Source: Allomyces arbusculus (taxonomy: Eukaryota > Blastocladiomycota > Blastocladiomycetes > Blastocladiales > Blastocladiaceae). From it: a stretch of 22,507 nucleotides of DNA. The stretch covers positions 1 to 22,507 of the forward strand of contig JADHYV010000149.1 in assembly GCA_027604705.1 (NCBI GenBank), read 5' to 3'. Made by a program: the position numbers and the translations under genes. The notes under the pieces are model-generated. The model was not told the origin of the DNA, ran no database searches, and was given only the letters and a program-made list of their open reading frames with translations. Shown piece after piece: positions 1 to 9,900 of the stretch (position 1 is the first letter of the stretch; every line of letters begins with the position of its first letter).

Positions 1-77
1 GTAGAGAGTGAGCGGATTGCAGCGTGACGCGAGACCGCGATGGTGGGCCGCGCTGACGCGTGGGCTCTTGTGTACAT
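1..77. repeat. Left 77-bp perfect inverted repeat
   Basis: The first 77 bases are identical to the reverse complement of the last 77 bases. Identity ends at base 78 (A here, G in the other copy), after which a four-T run matches before the copies diverge. The repeat contains TGACGCG twice, at 25-31 and 54-60, as a short internal direct repeat. No other copy was seen inside the window. The repeat may extend outward beyond the window, and any target-site duplication would lie outside. It begins about 460 bp upstream of the fructose-bisphosphatase start codon. Confidence 0.97.
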
Positions 78-534
78 ATTTTTTCCTTCATGAGCGCTTT
101 TTGCCAGGCATGAGCAAGTGGTTTTGCTGCACAGCTACGCCAGAGGAAAATATAGATAAAAAGACACCTCGAATGAACTTTTTGGGTCGAGAGTGATGCT
201 CTGACGACGACCGTGGTCGACAGCGGCAGGCGGAAACTTGGCAGAGCTCCGGCCGCCTGGTGCTGGAAACGCGAGACGAGCCTGGAGCTGTGGGACAAAA
301 CACGTGGAAAGCACGAGCATTTGCATCGGGCATGCCCGGACCGAATTAGGCCGATACTTTTGAGCAGGGACCCTTGGCGCCACCGCTCACACGCAAGCCA
401 ACTCGTGCACGTCTCTTCCTTCTGGCAGCACGCGTTCCATCACTCCGCTTTCTCTCCCTGCCGACCACCAGCAGCACGACCACTACGACCACCATCGAAA
501 CCACAGCCGCCAGCAGCAAGATTTCAACGACACC
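78..534 (+). promoter_or_regulatory. Upstream region and 5' leader of the fructose-bisphosphatase gene
   Basis: This gene-free stretch lies between the left inverted repeat and the FBP1 start. It holds an AT-rich TATA-like patch (about 146-161, containing TATAGATAAA), a CACGTG E-box core at 301-306, and a C/T-rich tract about 404-475 that may surround the transcription start. The last bases before the start codon form a CACCATGG context. None of these sites is experimentally defined; they are motif matches only. No convincing coding region was seen here. Confidence 0.4.
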
Positions 535-1713
535 ATGGCCGACCACACGCAGACCAACTTGATCACGCTGTCGCGGCACGTGCTCGCCGAGCAGCGCGCG
601 CACAAGAACGCGACGGGCGACTTGACGCTGCTGCTCGTCTCGATTCAGCTCGGGTGCAAGTTTGTCGCGACCTGCGTGCGCAAGGCCGGTATTGTGAACC
701 TGTAAGTGATGCTGCGCTTGCCATGCCGCCATTCTCCACGCACTGATGCATCACGACCACCAGGACTGGGCTCGCGGGTGCCGAGAACGTGCAGGGCGAG
801 GCGCAGAAGAAGCTCGATGTGCTGGCCAACGAGATTTTCATCAACTCGCTGCGGTCATCGGGCAAGGTCGCCGTCATGGTGTCCGAGGAGGACGAGGAAA
901 TTATTGTCGTGGGTGAGCAGGACCGCGATGGCGAGCACGCGCACTACGCGGTCGTGTTTGATCCGCTCGATGGGTCGTCGAATATCGAGGCCGGTGTCTC
1001 AATTGGCACGATTTTCGGCATTTACAAGATCTTGCCCGGATCCAAGGGGTCGACGGCCGACGTGCTGCGGCCGGGCCGCGAGATGGTGGCGGCAGGGTAC
1101 TGCATGTGCGTGTTGTTCTTGCATTTAACTGATTTGGGCGGTGGAGAAGGTGACTAACCTGTTCGCGACAATGTGCAGGTACGGCTCGAGCACGTCGCTG
1201 GTCATGTCGGCGGGCGGCGGCAAGGTGCACGGGTACACGCTCGACACGACGATTGGCGAGTTCATCTTGACGCACCCGAACATTCGCATCCCGAGTCGCG
1301 GCAAGATCTACTCGATCAACGAAGGCAACTCGGTCTACTGGGACGACGCGTGCAAGGAGTACTTTACGGCGCTCAAGACGCGCGAGGTCAACGGCAAGCC
1401 CGCGCCCTACTCTGCGCGGTACGTTGGGTCGATGGTCGCCGATGTGCACCGCACGATTCTCTATGGCGGGATTTTCGCGTACCCGGCCGACAAGAAGTCC
1501 AAGTCGGGCAAGCTGCGCGTGCTCTACGAGTGCTACCCGATGGCGTTCTTGGTGGAGCAGGCCGGTGGCCGCGCGTCGACGGGCCACTCGCGCATGCTCG
1601 AGTACGTGCCGACCAAGATTCATGAGCGGTCGCCGATTTTCTTGGGGTCGGCCGAGGACGTGGCCGACTTGGAGGCGTGCTACGCCAAGCTCGCGAACGG
1701 CAAGAAGGCGTAA
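535..1713 (+). CDS. FBP1: Fructose-1,6-bisphosphatase (three exons)
   Basis: Exons are 535-701, 764-1105 and 1179-1713, giving 347 residues, close to the usual fungal length of about 348. Introns of 62 and 73 bp start GTAAGT and GTGCGT and end CAG; the second carries a CTAAC branch-like motif. The enzyme removes the 1-phosphate of fructose-1,6-bisphosphate, the committed cytosolic step of gluconeogenesis. Visible hallmarks are the metal-binding motif DPLDGSSN with Asp122 and Asp125, an acidic EEDEE loop before it, and the family signature GKLRVLYECYPMAF with Glu287. The start is the first ATG in the conserved frame and has a good context. The protein appears intact. In other fungi this gene is glucose-repressed; nothing in this sequence proves that here. 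Confidence 0.96.
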
Positions 1714-2480
1714 GGGGCAAAGGGCGGTCAGGGCGCATCGAGCGCGCTGAACGCGCGACGTTGCAAAGTTGCGCAGTATTCCCGGTTTTGTAGCGCGAAT
1801 ATAGCGGATCGAGACGGCCCCGAGCAGTGGGGCTGGCATTTTTGGACATGGTTGTGCGGCATTTCGGCTGTTAGGGTATCGTTACACGTGTCACTGTCAA
1901 GCCGTGGGCCTGTCGAAGCGAACACATGGTCAGGTTTTCGCCGGAACAAATCAAAGCGTCTCATGCCTGCGCGAAGCACGTGCTCGAGGGCGGCAAAGGC
2001 AAGTGCCTGTGCTCTGCCGCGGGCAACCACCGCAACCACCAACTCGGCCGGCCAGGCGCGAAAAGGGCCCCGGTACACGCGCACGGCCGTCCCAGCACCA
2101 TGGCAACGCTCGCACACTCCCCGCCGCCGCCACGGCCGCCGCTCCCGCGCTGCTCGCGTGCCCGCTGCCAGCCGTCCCCTTCTCCCCGGACCTGCCGCGC
2201 TTGGCAACTACCTGCAATCGACAGCGCCCCGGCCGCGCCGATTCTTCCCAGCAGCGCACGCGCTGGGCACCTGGCGACGCCCGTCCGACCGACCGCCCGT
2301 CGTCCAAGCCAACGCCAAGAGCGTGGGGCCACTGTCGCCCACTCTGTGCTCGCTCGTGACGTCGTGGACCTTGCACTCGACCAGACACAACTGGCCCTGC
2401 TCAACACTGTCGTGAATCGTGATCCGACTTGGTCCCGCGCCGACACGACGCCTGCGACTCGTACACCGTGACCATCAACC
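1714..2480. other. Intergenic region between FBP1 and the coiled-coil gene
   Basis: About 770 bp with no coding region I can support. Overlapping open frames on both strands are low-complexity, Arg/Ala/Pro-rich and mutually incompatible, as expected in GC-rich DNA. It should hold the FBP1 3' end and the promoter of the next gene. One notable site is the 8-bp palindrome ACACGTGT at 1884-1891 (CACGTG core), about 170 bp past the FBP1 stop. Confidence 0.5.
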
Positions 2481-4983
2481 ATGGCCTCGTCGGCTCCCGC
2501 CGTAGGTGTCGAGTTTCCCCACGTTCCGTCCACCCGCCAAAGTTTGGTCCTTGGCTCACTCCCACCCACTTCCCTGATCGCAACCTTCCACCTCCACCAA
2601 GGCCAATGGCACCGGTGTTCCGCCCACGCTCGCTGCTCCACCCGGCAGCGCAAGCCGCCCGTCGGCTTCAGCAGCGCCTGCCAATGCTGCTGCTGCCGTG
2701 AACGCGCTCCCACCGCTGTCGATGGCCGAAGGTAGGCACGCTCGCATTTGCTCGCTCCGGTTCCCGTGATCGATCACTCACCCACTCCACAACGACAGAG
2801 AAAAAGTACCGCAAAAAGTACGCTGAACTGCGCAAGCTTGTGCGCGACATGGAGGCCGAAAACGATACGCTCTTCTTGCGTCTCGAGGGGGTCAAGCGGC
2901 ACCTGGCGCGGCTCAAGGCCGAGAAGCGGTACGTTTTGCCGTGGTGCTTTGGGCGAGGGCGTCGAGCAACGGACTGATGGTGAGTGTGTGTCGATGACCA
3001 GGATTCTGCTCGAGTTCCTGGAGAAGGCGTTTGAAGAGCGCGAGGAGCGCACCAAGCCTGTGCCCCCGCTCAACCAGGACGGCGTCAAGGTGCTTGCGCT
3101 GCCCATGACGACCGACGTGCTGCACCTCGACCGCGGTGCGTGTCCCATCCCAATCTTCTCCGGTTTCGGCAGTGGTGTGATCGTCATGTCTGACCAAATC
3201 TCCTCTCGTTTTACCGGTAGTCCTCGACGCCCTTGCCGACCCTGCCACCGCGCTCGCCGCCGCGACCGCCGCCCTGCCCACCGCGTCTGCGTCAGCTTCC
3301 TCCACGACGACCCCGGCCGCCGGCAGCAAGCGCAAGTCCGCCGCCGTGGCCGCGGCCACGCCCTCGACCCCGACGGCGCCGCGCCGGTCCGTGACTCCGG
3401 ACGACTCGGCGTCAGAACCGGGCAGTTCGCCGCCCCCGCCGCCGCCTAGCGCGCCACACGCGGTCGTGCGCGCGCCGTCACCGATCGGCGCCCCGCCGCC
3501 GCCCAAGCGGCCGAAAGTGCGAGACTCGCGGTCGGGACGGTTTACGACGACCAAGACGCCGGCGGGTGCGACCAGCGGGAGTGGCGAGGCCGTGATTCCT
3601 CTGCCGACGGCGCCGGGGACCGACTCGCACGGTCCCGGTTCGGGTTCTGCGGCCGGAGTGGCTGCGCGGGACTCGCCTGCAACGACGCCGCACGTGCCCC
3701 TTCCGGCGGTCCCAATGCCCGGGAGACCCGCTGTTGCCGCGACAACGGCGGCTTCGCGCGCCGATGACGCGGTGTCGCGCCCGCCGCCACCGTCGCGCGG
3801 ACCAGTAGTCGCGAGCATGGCCGCGCCACTCACGGCTGCGAATCCGCGCGACGCGTCGCCGGCCAATTCGGCGCCGCACTCGCGGCAGCCATCCGACACG
3901 GCGGCTCCGACCGTCCCAGCACCGACCCTGCCGCGATCAAGTTCGCTCGCGGCGCTGCTCTACACTGGTTCGTCGCCGACGGCTTCGTCCGGGTCCTCGT
4001 CGGCGTCGTCGTCAACGGCCAGCGCGTCCCCGCCGCCCGAGCCGGCGGTGGGCCATGGCCATGCGGCCGAGCAGCATCCGCACCACGTGCACCACCCGGT
4101 GTCGCACCCGCACGCGCACCATCCGCACGGGCACCAGCACCACCATCCGCAACCGCACCAACCACCGCCCGAATGGTCGACGCGCGCGCTCCCACACCCG
4201 TCGCCCAGCAGCTACGGCGCGCCGCCCGCGCCGCTGCAACCGACGTTCACGCGCCCTCCCGTCACCAGTGGCGCGCCGCGTCCGCACTACCACCTGCACG
4301 GGTACCACACCGCGCATCACCGGTACACGGACCCGGGCGACATGGAAATAGACGTCGAGGACGGCGACGATCTCGCGACCCCCGCCTCGTCTAAATCGAC
4401 TTCGTCGACGTCCCTCGCGCGGTACGCGTCGGCCGCGTCCACCAGCAGCCAACCGCCCGCCGCCAGCGCCGGGTTCGAACTGCCGTCGCCGCGGTTCGCC
4501 GCGGCCACGGGGCCCGCGGGTGGCGGTGGGGGTGGGTATGCGCTGCACTCTCCGCCCGATCGGTACCCGCCGAGCGGCGCGTACGGGCCGGGAGCTGGGT
4601 ACCACCATCACCGCGCAGCCTACGCGCCGCCAATGCACAGGTACACGCCCGCGCCGCCGCCGCCGCCGCCGCAAGCGGGGGCGAGTGCGGCGTACCCGGG
4701 GTACCCGCCGAGTTACCACCACCACGCGCCGCAGCAGCATCATGCGCCGCCGCACCCGATGCACCATCATCATCACCATCCGGCGTACCATGGTGGAGCG
4801 GGGGGACTGGGGTCCCCGCCAATGGGGTATGGGAGTGGGGGCGGGCAGGGACAGCAGGGTGGGTATTATGGGGGTGGTGGAGAGCAGGGAGGGCAGGATG
4901 CCGGACAGCAGGGAGGGCAGGGGCAGGGGCAGAGTGGGTCGGGGACGCCGGGTGGAGGTGGCGGTGGCGGGTCGCTCGAGTAG
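2481..4983 (+). CDS. Coiled-coil protein resembling TBRG1/INO80-complex subunits, with long disordered tail
   Basis: The model has five exons: 2481-2501, 2602-2731, 2799-2928, 3002-3135 and 3221-4983. It gives 725 residues with all phases consistent. Residues 51-108 form a charged coiled coil starting EKKYRKKYAELRK and containing RILLEFLEKAFEE. This resembles the N-terminal segment of TBRG1 and of INO80-complex subunit E/F proteins, which suggests a chromatin role in the nucleus. After residue 140 the chain is Ala/Ser/Pro-rich, with a nuclear-localisation-like PPPKRPKVRD near residue 234. Two His-rich tracts lie near residues 420-455 and 639-665, and the C-terminus is Gly/Gln-rich. The 7-codon first exon is the least certain part; its ATG has a strong AACCATGG context. 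Only the coiled coil carries family information, so any other coiled-coil nuclear protein remains possible. Confidence 0.6.
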
Positions 4984-5311
4984 GCGATTGGTAGAGTGAG
5001 GGCGCAGGAAGAGGAGAAACATGGATCGATAAATTTTCTGATCAGCGAAAAACGAGTGCTGCTATTCTGCTGGCTGTGGGCTTGCCCTGGAGACGCTTCC
5101 TTCACGAAGGGCGTCCCGGTCAAGCCTGCAGCCAGACGGTTGAGTGCTTCTCGAGAAAAACAAGGACGATTGTACAATTACCAAGTGGCTCCAGCACTGT
5201 GTACACAAGCAACGACGAGCAACTCAAGCAACTGCGATGATGTACGACTGGCAATCGCGGGTCAAAAGAACAGCAGTTAGGCCAAGGATGGCATCACCTT
5301 TCCAGTTCACC
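4984..5311. other. Intergenic region after the coiled-coil gene
   Basis: This stretch is noticeably more AT-rich than the coding DNA to its left. It should contain the 3' untranslated region of the preceding + strand gene; a GATAAATTTTC-like patch near 5026-5038 could serve in 3'-end formation. Small open frames here have no gene-like character. Confidence 0.35.
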
Positions 5312-5320
5312 AAAACAAAA
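5312..5320 (-). terminator. RNA polymerase III terminator of the initiator tRNA
   Basis: On the - strand the tRNA is followed after one base by TTTTGTTTT. This gives two T4 runs (complement of 5317-5320 and 5312-5315), the standard stop signal for RNA polymerase III. Confidence 0.8.
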
Positions 5321-5321
5321 G

Positions 5322-5393
5322 TAGCGTCTGTAGGTTTCGATCCTACGACCTCAGGGTTATGAGCCCTGCGCGCTTCCTCTGCGCCAAGACGCT
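5322..5393 (-). tRNA. Initiator tRNA-Met (anticodon CAT)
   Basis: The 72-nt cloverleaf folds cleanly: acceptor AGCGTCT/AGACGCT (7 bp), D stem GCGC/GCGC, anticodon stem CAGGG/CCCTG, loop CTCATAA, and T stem GTAGG/CCTAC. Initiator hallmarks are the A1:U72 pair, three G:C pairs under the anticodon loop, and a T loop reading ATCGAAA (A54 and A60) instead of the usual TTCGA. The internal A box (TGGCGCAGAGG) and B box (GGATCGAAACC) are intact and there is no intron. The sequence is close to the yeast initiator as I remember it. It starts translation rather than delivering internal methionine. Confidence 0.95.
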
Positions 5394-5507
5394 AGAATCG
5401 GCTTAGGTTACCGATTAGGGTTTGCGGGTTTTGACGCCCCGCTGAACACAAGGATTGCTCATGGCTTATAAACTAGTGGTCAATGCACCAGGCTTGAGGG
5501 ACACGTC
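5394..5507 (-). promoter_or_regulatory. Upstream region of the tRNA, copy 1 of a diverged tandem repeat
   Basis: This flank of the tRNA aligns with 5596-5709 at a constant offset of 202 bp. The best block is 19 identical bases, AGGTTACCGATTAGGGTTT (5405-5423 and 5607-5625), which lies 12-30 bases upstream of the tRNA 5' end. A TTATAA-type element (5466-5472) is also conserved, about 75 bases upstream. Retention in both copies suggests these may be RNA polymerase III upstream elements, though shared recent ancestry could equally explain it. Confidence 0.65.
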
Positions 5508-5523
5508 CAGTGGCGCTGTGTCC

Positions 5524-5595
5524 CAGCGACGGTCATTAGTCGTGCACGGTTTGTAGCAGGTCAGCCAATAAACATCGTCCTTGAGCCAAGACGCT
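5524..5595 (-). pseudogene. Decayed second copy of the initiator tRNA
   Basis: On the - strand the first bases read AGCGTCTTGGCTCAAGGACG. This matches the 5' end and A box of the intact tRNA with one substitution and a one-base gap. The rest has lost the anticodon arm and T arm. It lies at the same 202-bp offset as the flanking repeat, so it is the tRNA part of the duplicated unit. It should not be functional. Confidence 0.6.
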
Positions 5596-5709
5596 CGAAC
5601 TGGACAAGGTTACCGATTAGGGTTTCGAGGATTTGACGCTCCGTTCAGAAGAGGGGTATGCTCCTGCTTTATAACCCGGTGGTTGATGTACCAGGGTTTA
5701 GGGGTGAGT
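5596..5709 (-). repeat. Copy 2 of the diverged tandem repeat upstream of the tRNA relic
   Basis: This stretch aligns along its length with 5394-5507, including the 19-bp identical block at 5607-5625 and the TTTATAA element at 5668-5674. Differences are scattered substitutions rather than one breakpoint, pointing to an old duplication. Confidence 0.65.
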
Positions 5710-6903
5710 TTGGGAGCAGTTTGGCTGAGATGACTTGGCTCACCGCCCTCGCTCTCAATCCGCGCTGCCGCCAATCTCAGCCTGCACCGTCACATTCACC
5801 GAAACCCGGCGCGACCCGCCTCCATCGACGCCTCGCAGCAATAACAGCGATCAACCCAAAACCGGTTCGGGTTCAGGGTCGTGCGTCAGCGTTGATCGAC
5901 GCTGATCCAGCTGGGCGCAAGAAACGGCATAAAGTTTGGCTCAGGCGCGCGCAACGATGGCGTTGGGCACGAGGCCGTCCCAAGGCCAGCGTGGCCCGTG
6001 GTCCGCGTGGTGGCGGGGGTGGTTTGGTGCACGCGCGTGGACGTGATGGGATCCCGCGTCGGCGTCTTGGGTGACTTGATGTGCATTGGTGTCGGCGAGA
6101 GGACGGGCGTGTGCGTGCCCGCAGCCTTGGACGAGCGGGGTCTCGAGCAGCGGACGCGTGCACGCTCTCCGCCTTGGGCCCAGCACAGCGCAACCAAACG
6201 ACAGGGACACGAACGAGTGCCCGCGCGTCAGACCCGCAACGTCTCGATCACGTCGCGCGCCCGCCCAAACGACCGACCGACCTGGCGCCCACTCGCGGTT
6301 TGGTCGCGAGCCCCAGCGCAGCAGCACCGCGGCGCTGCCCGTGGAAGCGCGGATCAGGGACCGGCTGTGTGCTGTGACCGTCCAAGCAGCGGCACGACAC
6401 GACCGAAAAGCTTCGCTGGACGCGGCGTCTTCCTGCACCGCTCAGATCGCCGCCACCCCGGCCCGTCGACAGGCCAAGGTCGGCCACTTTGCGGTTTGCC
6501 CCGCGTGAGGGCCGCTGCTCGCGTGCTGGTGGTCCCGGTCTCGCTTTGGCACGCGCCGTTGGCACGCTTTGGGTGCTCCAGCCGGGCGCAGATCACCCCC
6601 GGCCGGCTCTGGTGTGTGTGCACCACCTCGACCGGCCTCGCTGCCGCTGGCCGACCCGCTGCAACGCTCGCCGACGCTCGCGGCCCGCTCGCAACTCGCT
6701 GCAAACCGTGCGCCGTGCCTCCCCGACCGCACATCGCCGTTGGCTGCCCGTGCAAGTGGTGGTCGTGGCCGCTGCGCTGCCGCCGCCGCTGCAACCGCAA
6801 CCAACCGCACCCAACCGGACCACAGCGACCTGCACCAGCATCATCCCGATAGACGACCAGCAACTCGCACGCAAGACGTTTCCTCGTTCCACGCACCACC
6901 AGC
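5710..6903. other. Long gene-free stretch upstream of the Ras-GEF gene
   Basis: About 1.2 kb. An open frame on the + strand (5998-6852, 284 codons) and several - strand frames overlap it. Their translations are Arg/Pro/Ala-rich, lack any recognisable motif and contradict one another, so I do not call them genes. The last 300 bp are probably the promoter and 5' leader of the Ras-GEF gene, including a GTGTGTGTG run near 6612. A small hairpin, CAGCGT-TGATCG-ACGCTG, lies at about 5887-5904. No tRNA, repeat array or mobile-element gene was seen. Confidence 0.4.
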
Positions 6904-9900
6904 ATGGCCGGGCCCTCCCTGCCATCCCTGCGCCTCCGCAGCGGTCACGGTGGCGCCGGCACCACCTCGGCTGCCGCGGCCGTGACGACCAAAGACTCCA
7001 AGGATGCGGCCAAGGACTCCAAGTCGGGCAAGCGCCACCATGATGCCGCTGCTGCCGCACCTGGCGCCAAGGACCGTGCTGCGCGCGACCACAGCAAGGA
7101 CCGCACGGGCGGCAAGCGCAGCAAGCTCGCCGCTTTCTTCCTCCACCCAGGCGGCGACCGCGACCGCTCTTCGACGACGGCATCATCTGCGCGCGACCGC
7201 TCCGCCGCGCACAGTAACGGCAGCAGCACGACTGTCCTCTCAGCATCGCCGCCAGTGCGCGCAACCTCGCCGCTCCCGGTCCCGCATCCGTCTTCCTCGG
7301 CGCTCGCACGCGTGCGGGCCGAGTCGGTGCGCACGGCCTCGTCGCTGTCGGTCCCTGCCTCGGCGCCGCACCACCAAACCGCCGATCAGTCGGCACTGAC
7401 GCTCTCCGACGACGACGATCTCGACACCGACCGGCCTACGTCGCCCGTCCTCCTCGACGACACGCAGTCGGCTGCTGCGACCGCCGCAGACTCGGCATCG
7501 ACCACCTCCTCGCTCGACGCGACCCCGCCCGTCCGCCGGGACCGCGCCATGAGCCTGCGCGGGTTCCTCATGGACGATCACCGCGCGCACCCGACCGCAA
7601 ACCCAGCGCACCACCATGCCGCGGCAGCATCGACGCCCGTCCCGCGTGTGCAGTTGATCGGGTCGACCCCGGCCGCATCCGCCGTCTCGATTGCGTCTTC
7701 CGCGGCCTCGTCAACTGCGGCCGGTGCGGCCCGGTCGCCGTCAGCGCTCGCATCCCTCCGCGCGCGATGGTCGGCAACCACGACCAAGGCGGCCCGTGCC
7801 GTCAAGAACGCAACCAAATCGACGAAACAGCACAAGCACTCTGACCCGGTCCCGCTCGACGACGACTACCTTGTCCCGTCGTATACGCCGATGAAACTCG
7901 TGCCGCGGTCGCCGCTCGCGTCGTCGGCCACGGCACGCGCCGCGCTCGAGGCGTTGAACTTGGCGCCGGCCTCGGGGTCCCCCGCGGCGACGTCGGCACC
8001 GATCAATGTCCCCGCGTCGGCGTCGGCGATGCACCGGCGCAAGTCGCTGCACCAGCGGGAGCGCGAAAGTGCCGCGGGAGTGGTGGCGGGTTCGGCCCCC
8101 ACGCACGTCCCCGTCCCGATGCCGTCGAGTGTGGTCGACGTGACCGACCCAGCAACTGCGTCAGACCCAGTCACCGTGCGCAACGTCCCCACGTCCTCGC
8201 CGACCCCGGCCCCCGCGGCGACGTCGCCCGCGACTCCGCGCAAGACCTCGGTCGCGTCCAAGCTGAAACTCGCGGCCAGTTCCGAAAAATTGCGCCGGCG
8301 AAAACGGACCGGGTCGGCGACCTCGACCGCAACGCACCCTGGCGAACTCAGCCCGCGGCCGCGGTCAGCGACGCACGACGTCTCGGCGCCCGAGTTCCAG
8401 CAACTGGCGAATATTTTCGGATGGTCGCTCGATTCGGGGCTGCCCAATGTGCAGTCCCCGAGGACCGCGCGCGCGTCGTCGGTCTCGGCAGCGTCCGTCA
8501 AATCGATCGCGTCGGCGCGGTCGGTCGCCGGGAGTGCGGCTGCCGCGCGCGGGAGCCACGACGCGGTCCCGCCGTTGCCCATTTTGGTCGGGTCGTTCAC
8601 GGGTTTACATGACGACCATACCGCGGTCGTCCCGCCGACGCCCACAGTACCGACGATGCCGGAGGGGGCCATGGAGACGGCGGGGCACGACGCGCACCCT
8701 CCCCCGGCCTCGTCGATTGCCGCAACCGTCGGCGGCGTCGCGACCCCGCCCGATTCGGCGGCGCTCCCGCCCAATGGCGGGCGCCGGCACATCGACGACG
8801 TCGAGTGGTGGCACCACGTGGAAGTCTCGTACAAGAAACGCGCGTCGGCCGCGTCCACGGTCGCGTCGCACGTCCCGCCGCACCGCCGGTCCACGATGAA
8901 CGGGTCCCGCACGTCGGCGCGCGCATCCATGTACTCGGCGGCCTCGGGCAGGCGGAGTACGAGTGATGGCGCGCTCATCGTGCGATCGCGCGCAGGGTCG
9001 CGTGCGGCGACGGCCGACGGGGAGGGGGTCGTGGAGGGGGCGGAGACGGTGCCAGTGAATGGTGACGTGGTGGAGGACATGCCACAGGTGCCGCACCTGC
9101 CGGCGCACGCTGAGGAGGCCGACGAGGAGGTGGAGACCGTGGTCGCCGCAGTCGACCCTGACGTTCAGGAACCGATGGTCGAACCCGCGCCCGCGGTCGA
9201 CGCCGATAACGTGCCGATCGCCGCGCCGTCCGGGCACGGATCAAGTGTGGGTGTTCCGCTTGATATGGCCGCGACCTCGCCCGACCTGTCCCCGACCGCC
9301 GACATCCCCACGTCGCCGCTCACGTCCACGTCGGCGGCCGACGTGACCGAGCACGACGACGACGTTGACGACGTGCAGGTGCTCACGCAAGAACGGCGCC
9401 GGCTCGATCGGGTGGCGGCGCAGCGGCACCAGTCGTTACGGCGGCCGCGAAGTAACGAGCACCACGAGCACCAGGTCGAACCTGCTGCTGCTATCGCGGT
9501 ACCCGCCGAGGACGCCGTCGTCGTGGAAGAAGAGGAAGTGGACGTGGTCGACCCGGCATCCCCACCCGTCTCGCCGCCCGCCGACCTGCCCTCACCCGCT
9601 GCCGCCGACGCACGCGAACCTTTCCCCGACTCGCCCATCGCCGCCACCGACGCGATCACGCCTGTCGTCCCGTCCTCGGCGGTCCTGACCGCGATCCCGC
9701 TGCCCGTCATGGGGTTCCGCGTGCCCGAGCTCGAGACGCACGTTGATGTCTTTGCCTGGGCACAGGCCGTGGCCGCGGCCGAGGGCGACGAAATGCAAAG
9801 TTCCGCGACCGCGCTGGAAATGGTGCGACGGCTCACGTCTGAGATCGATTACGATTTCTTATCGGACTTCTTTATCGTCTACCGCATGTTCATGGACCCG

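Noticed and set aside
3346-4983. Coiled-coil gene starting at the internal ATG at 3346
   Set aside because: Upstream exons join in phase with good splice sites and supply the only conserved domain, so 3346 is an internal methionine.
5415-5625. TTAGGG telomere-like hexamers
   Set aside because: There is only one hexamer per copy of the duplicated tRNA flank and no tandem array, so this is not telomeric.
5998-6852. 284-codon open frame upstream of the Ras-GEF
   Set aside because: Its Arg/Pro/Ala-rich composition, lack of motifs and equally long frames on the other strand indicate a GC-rich artefact.
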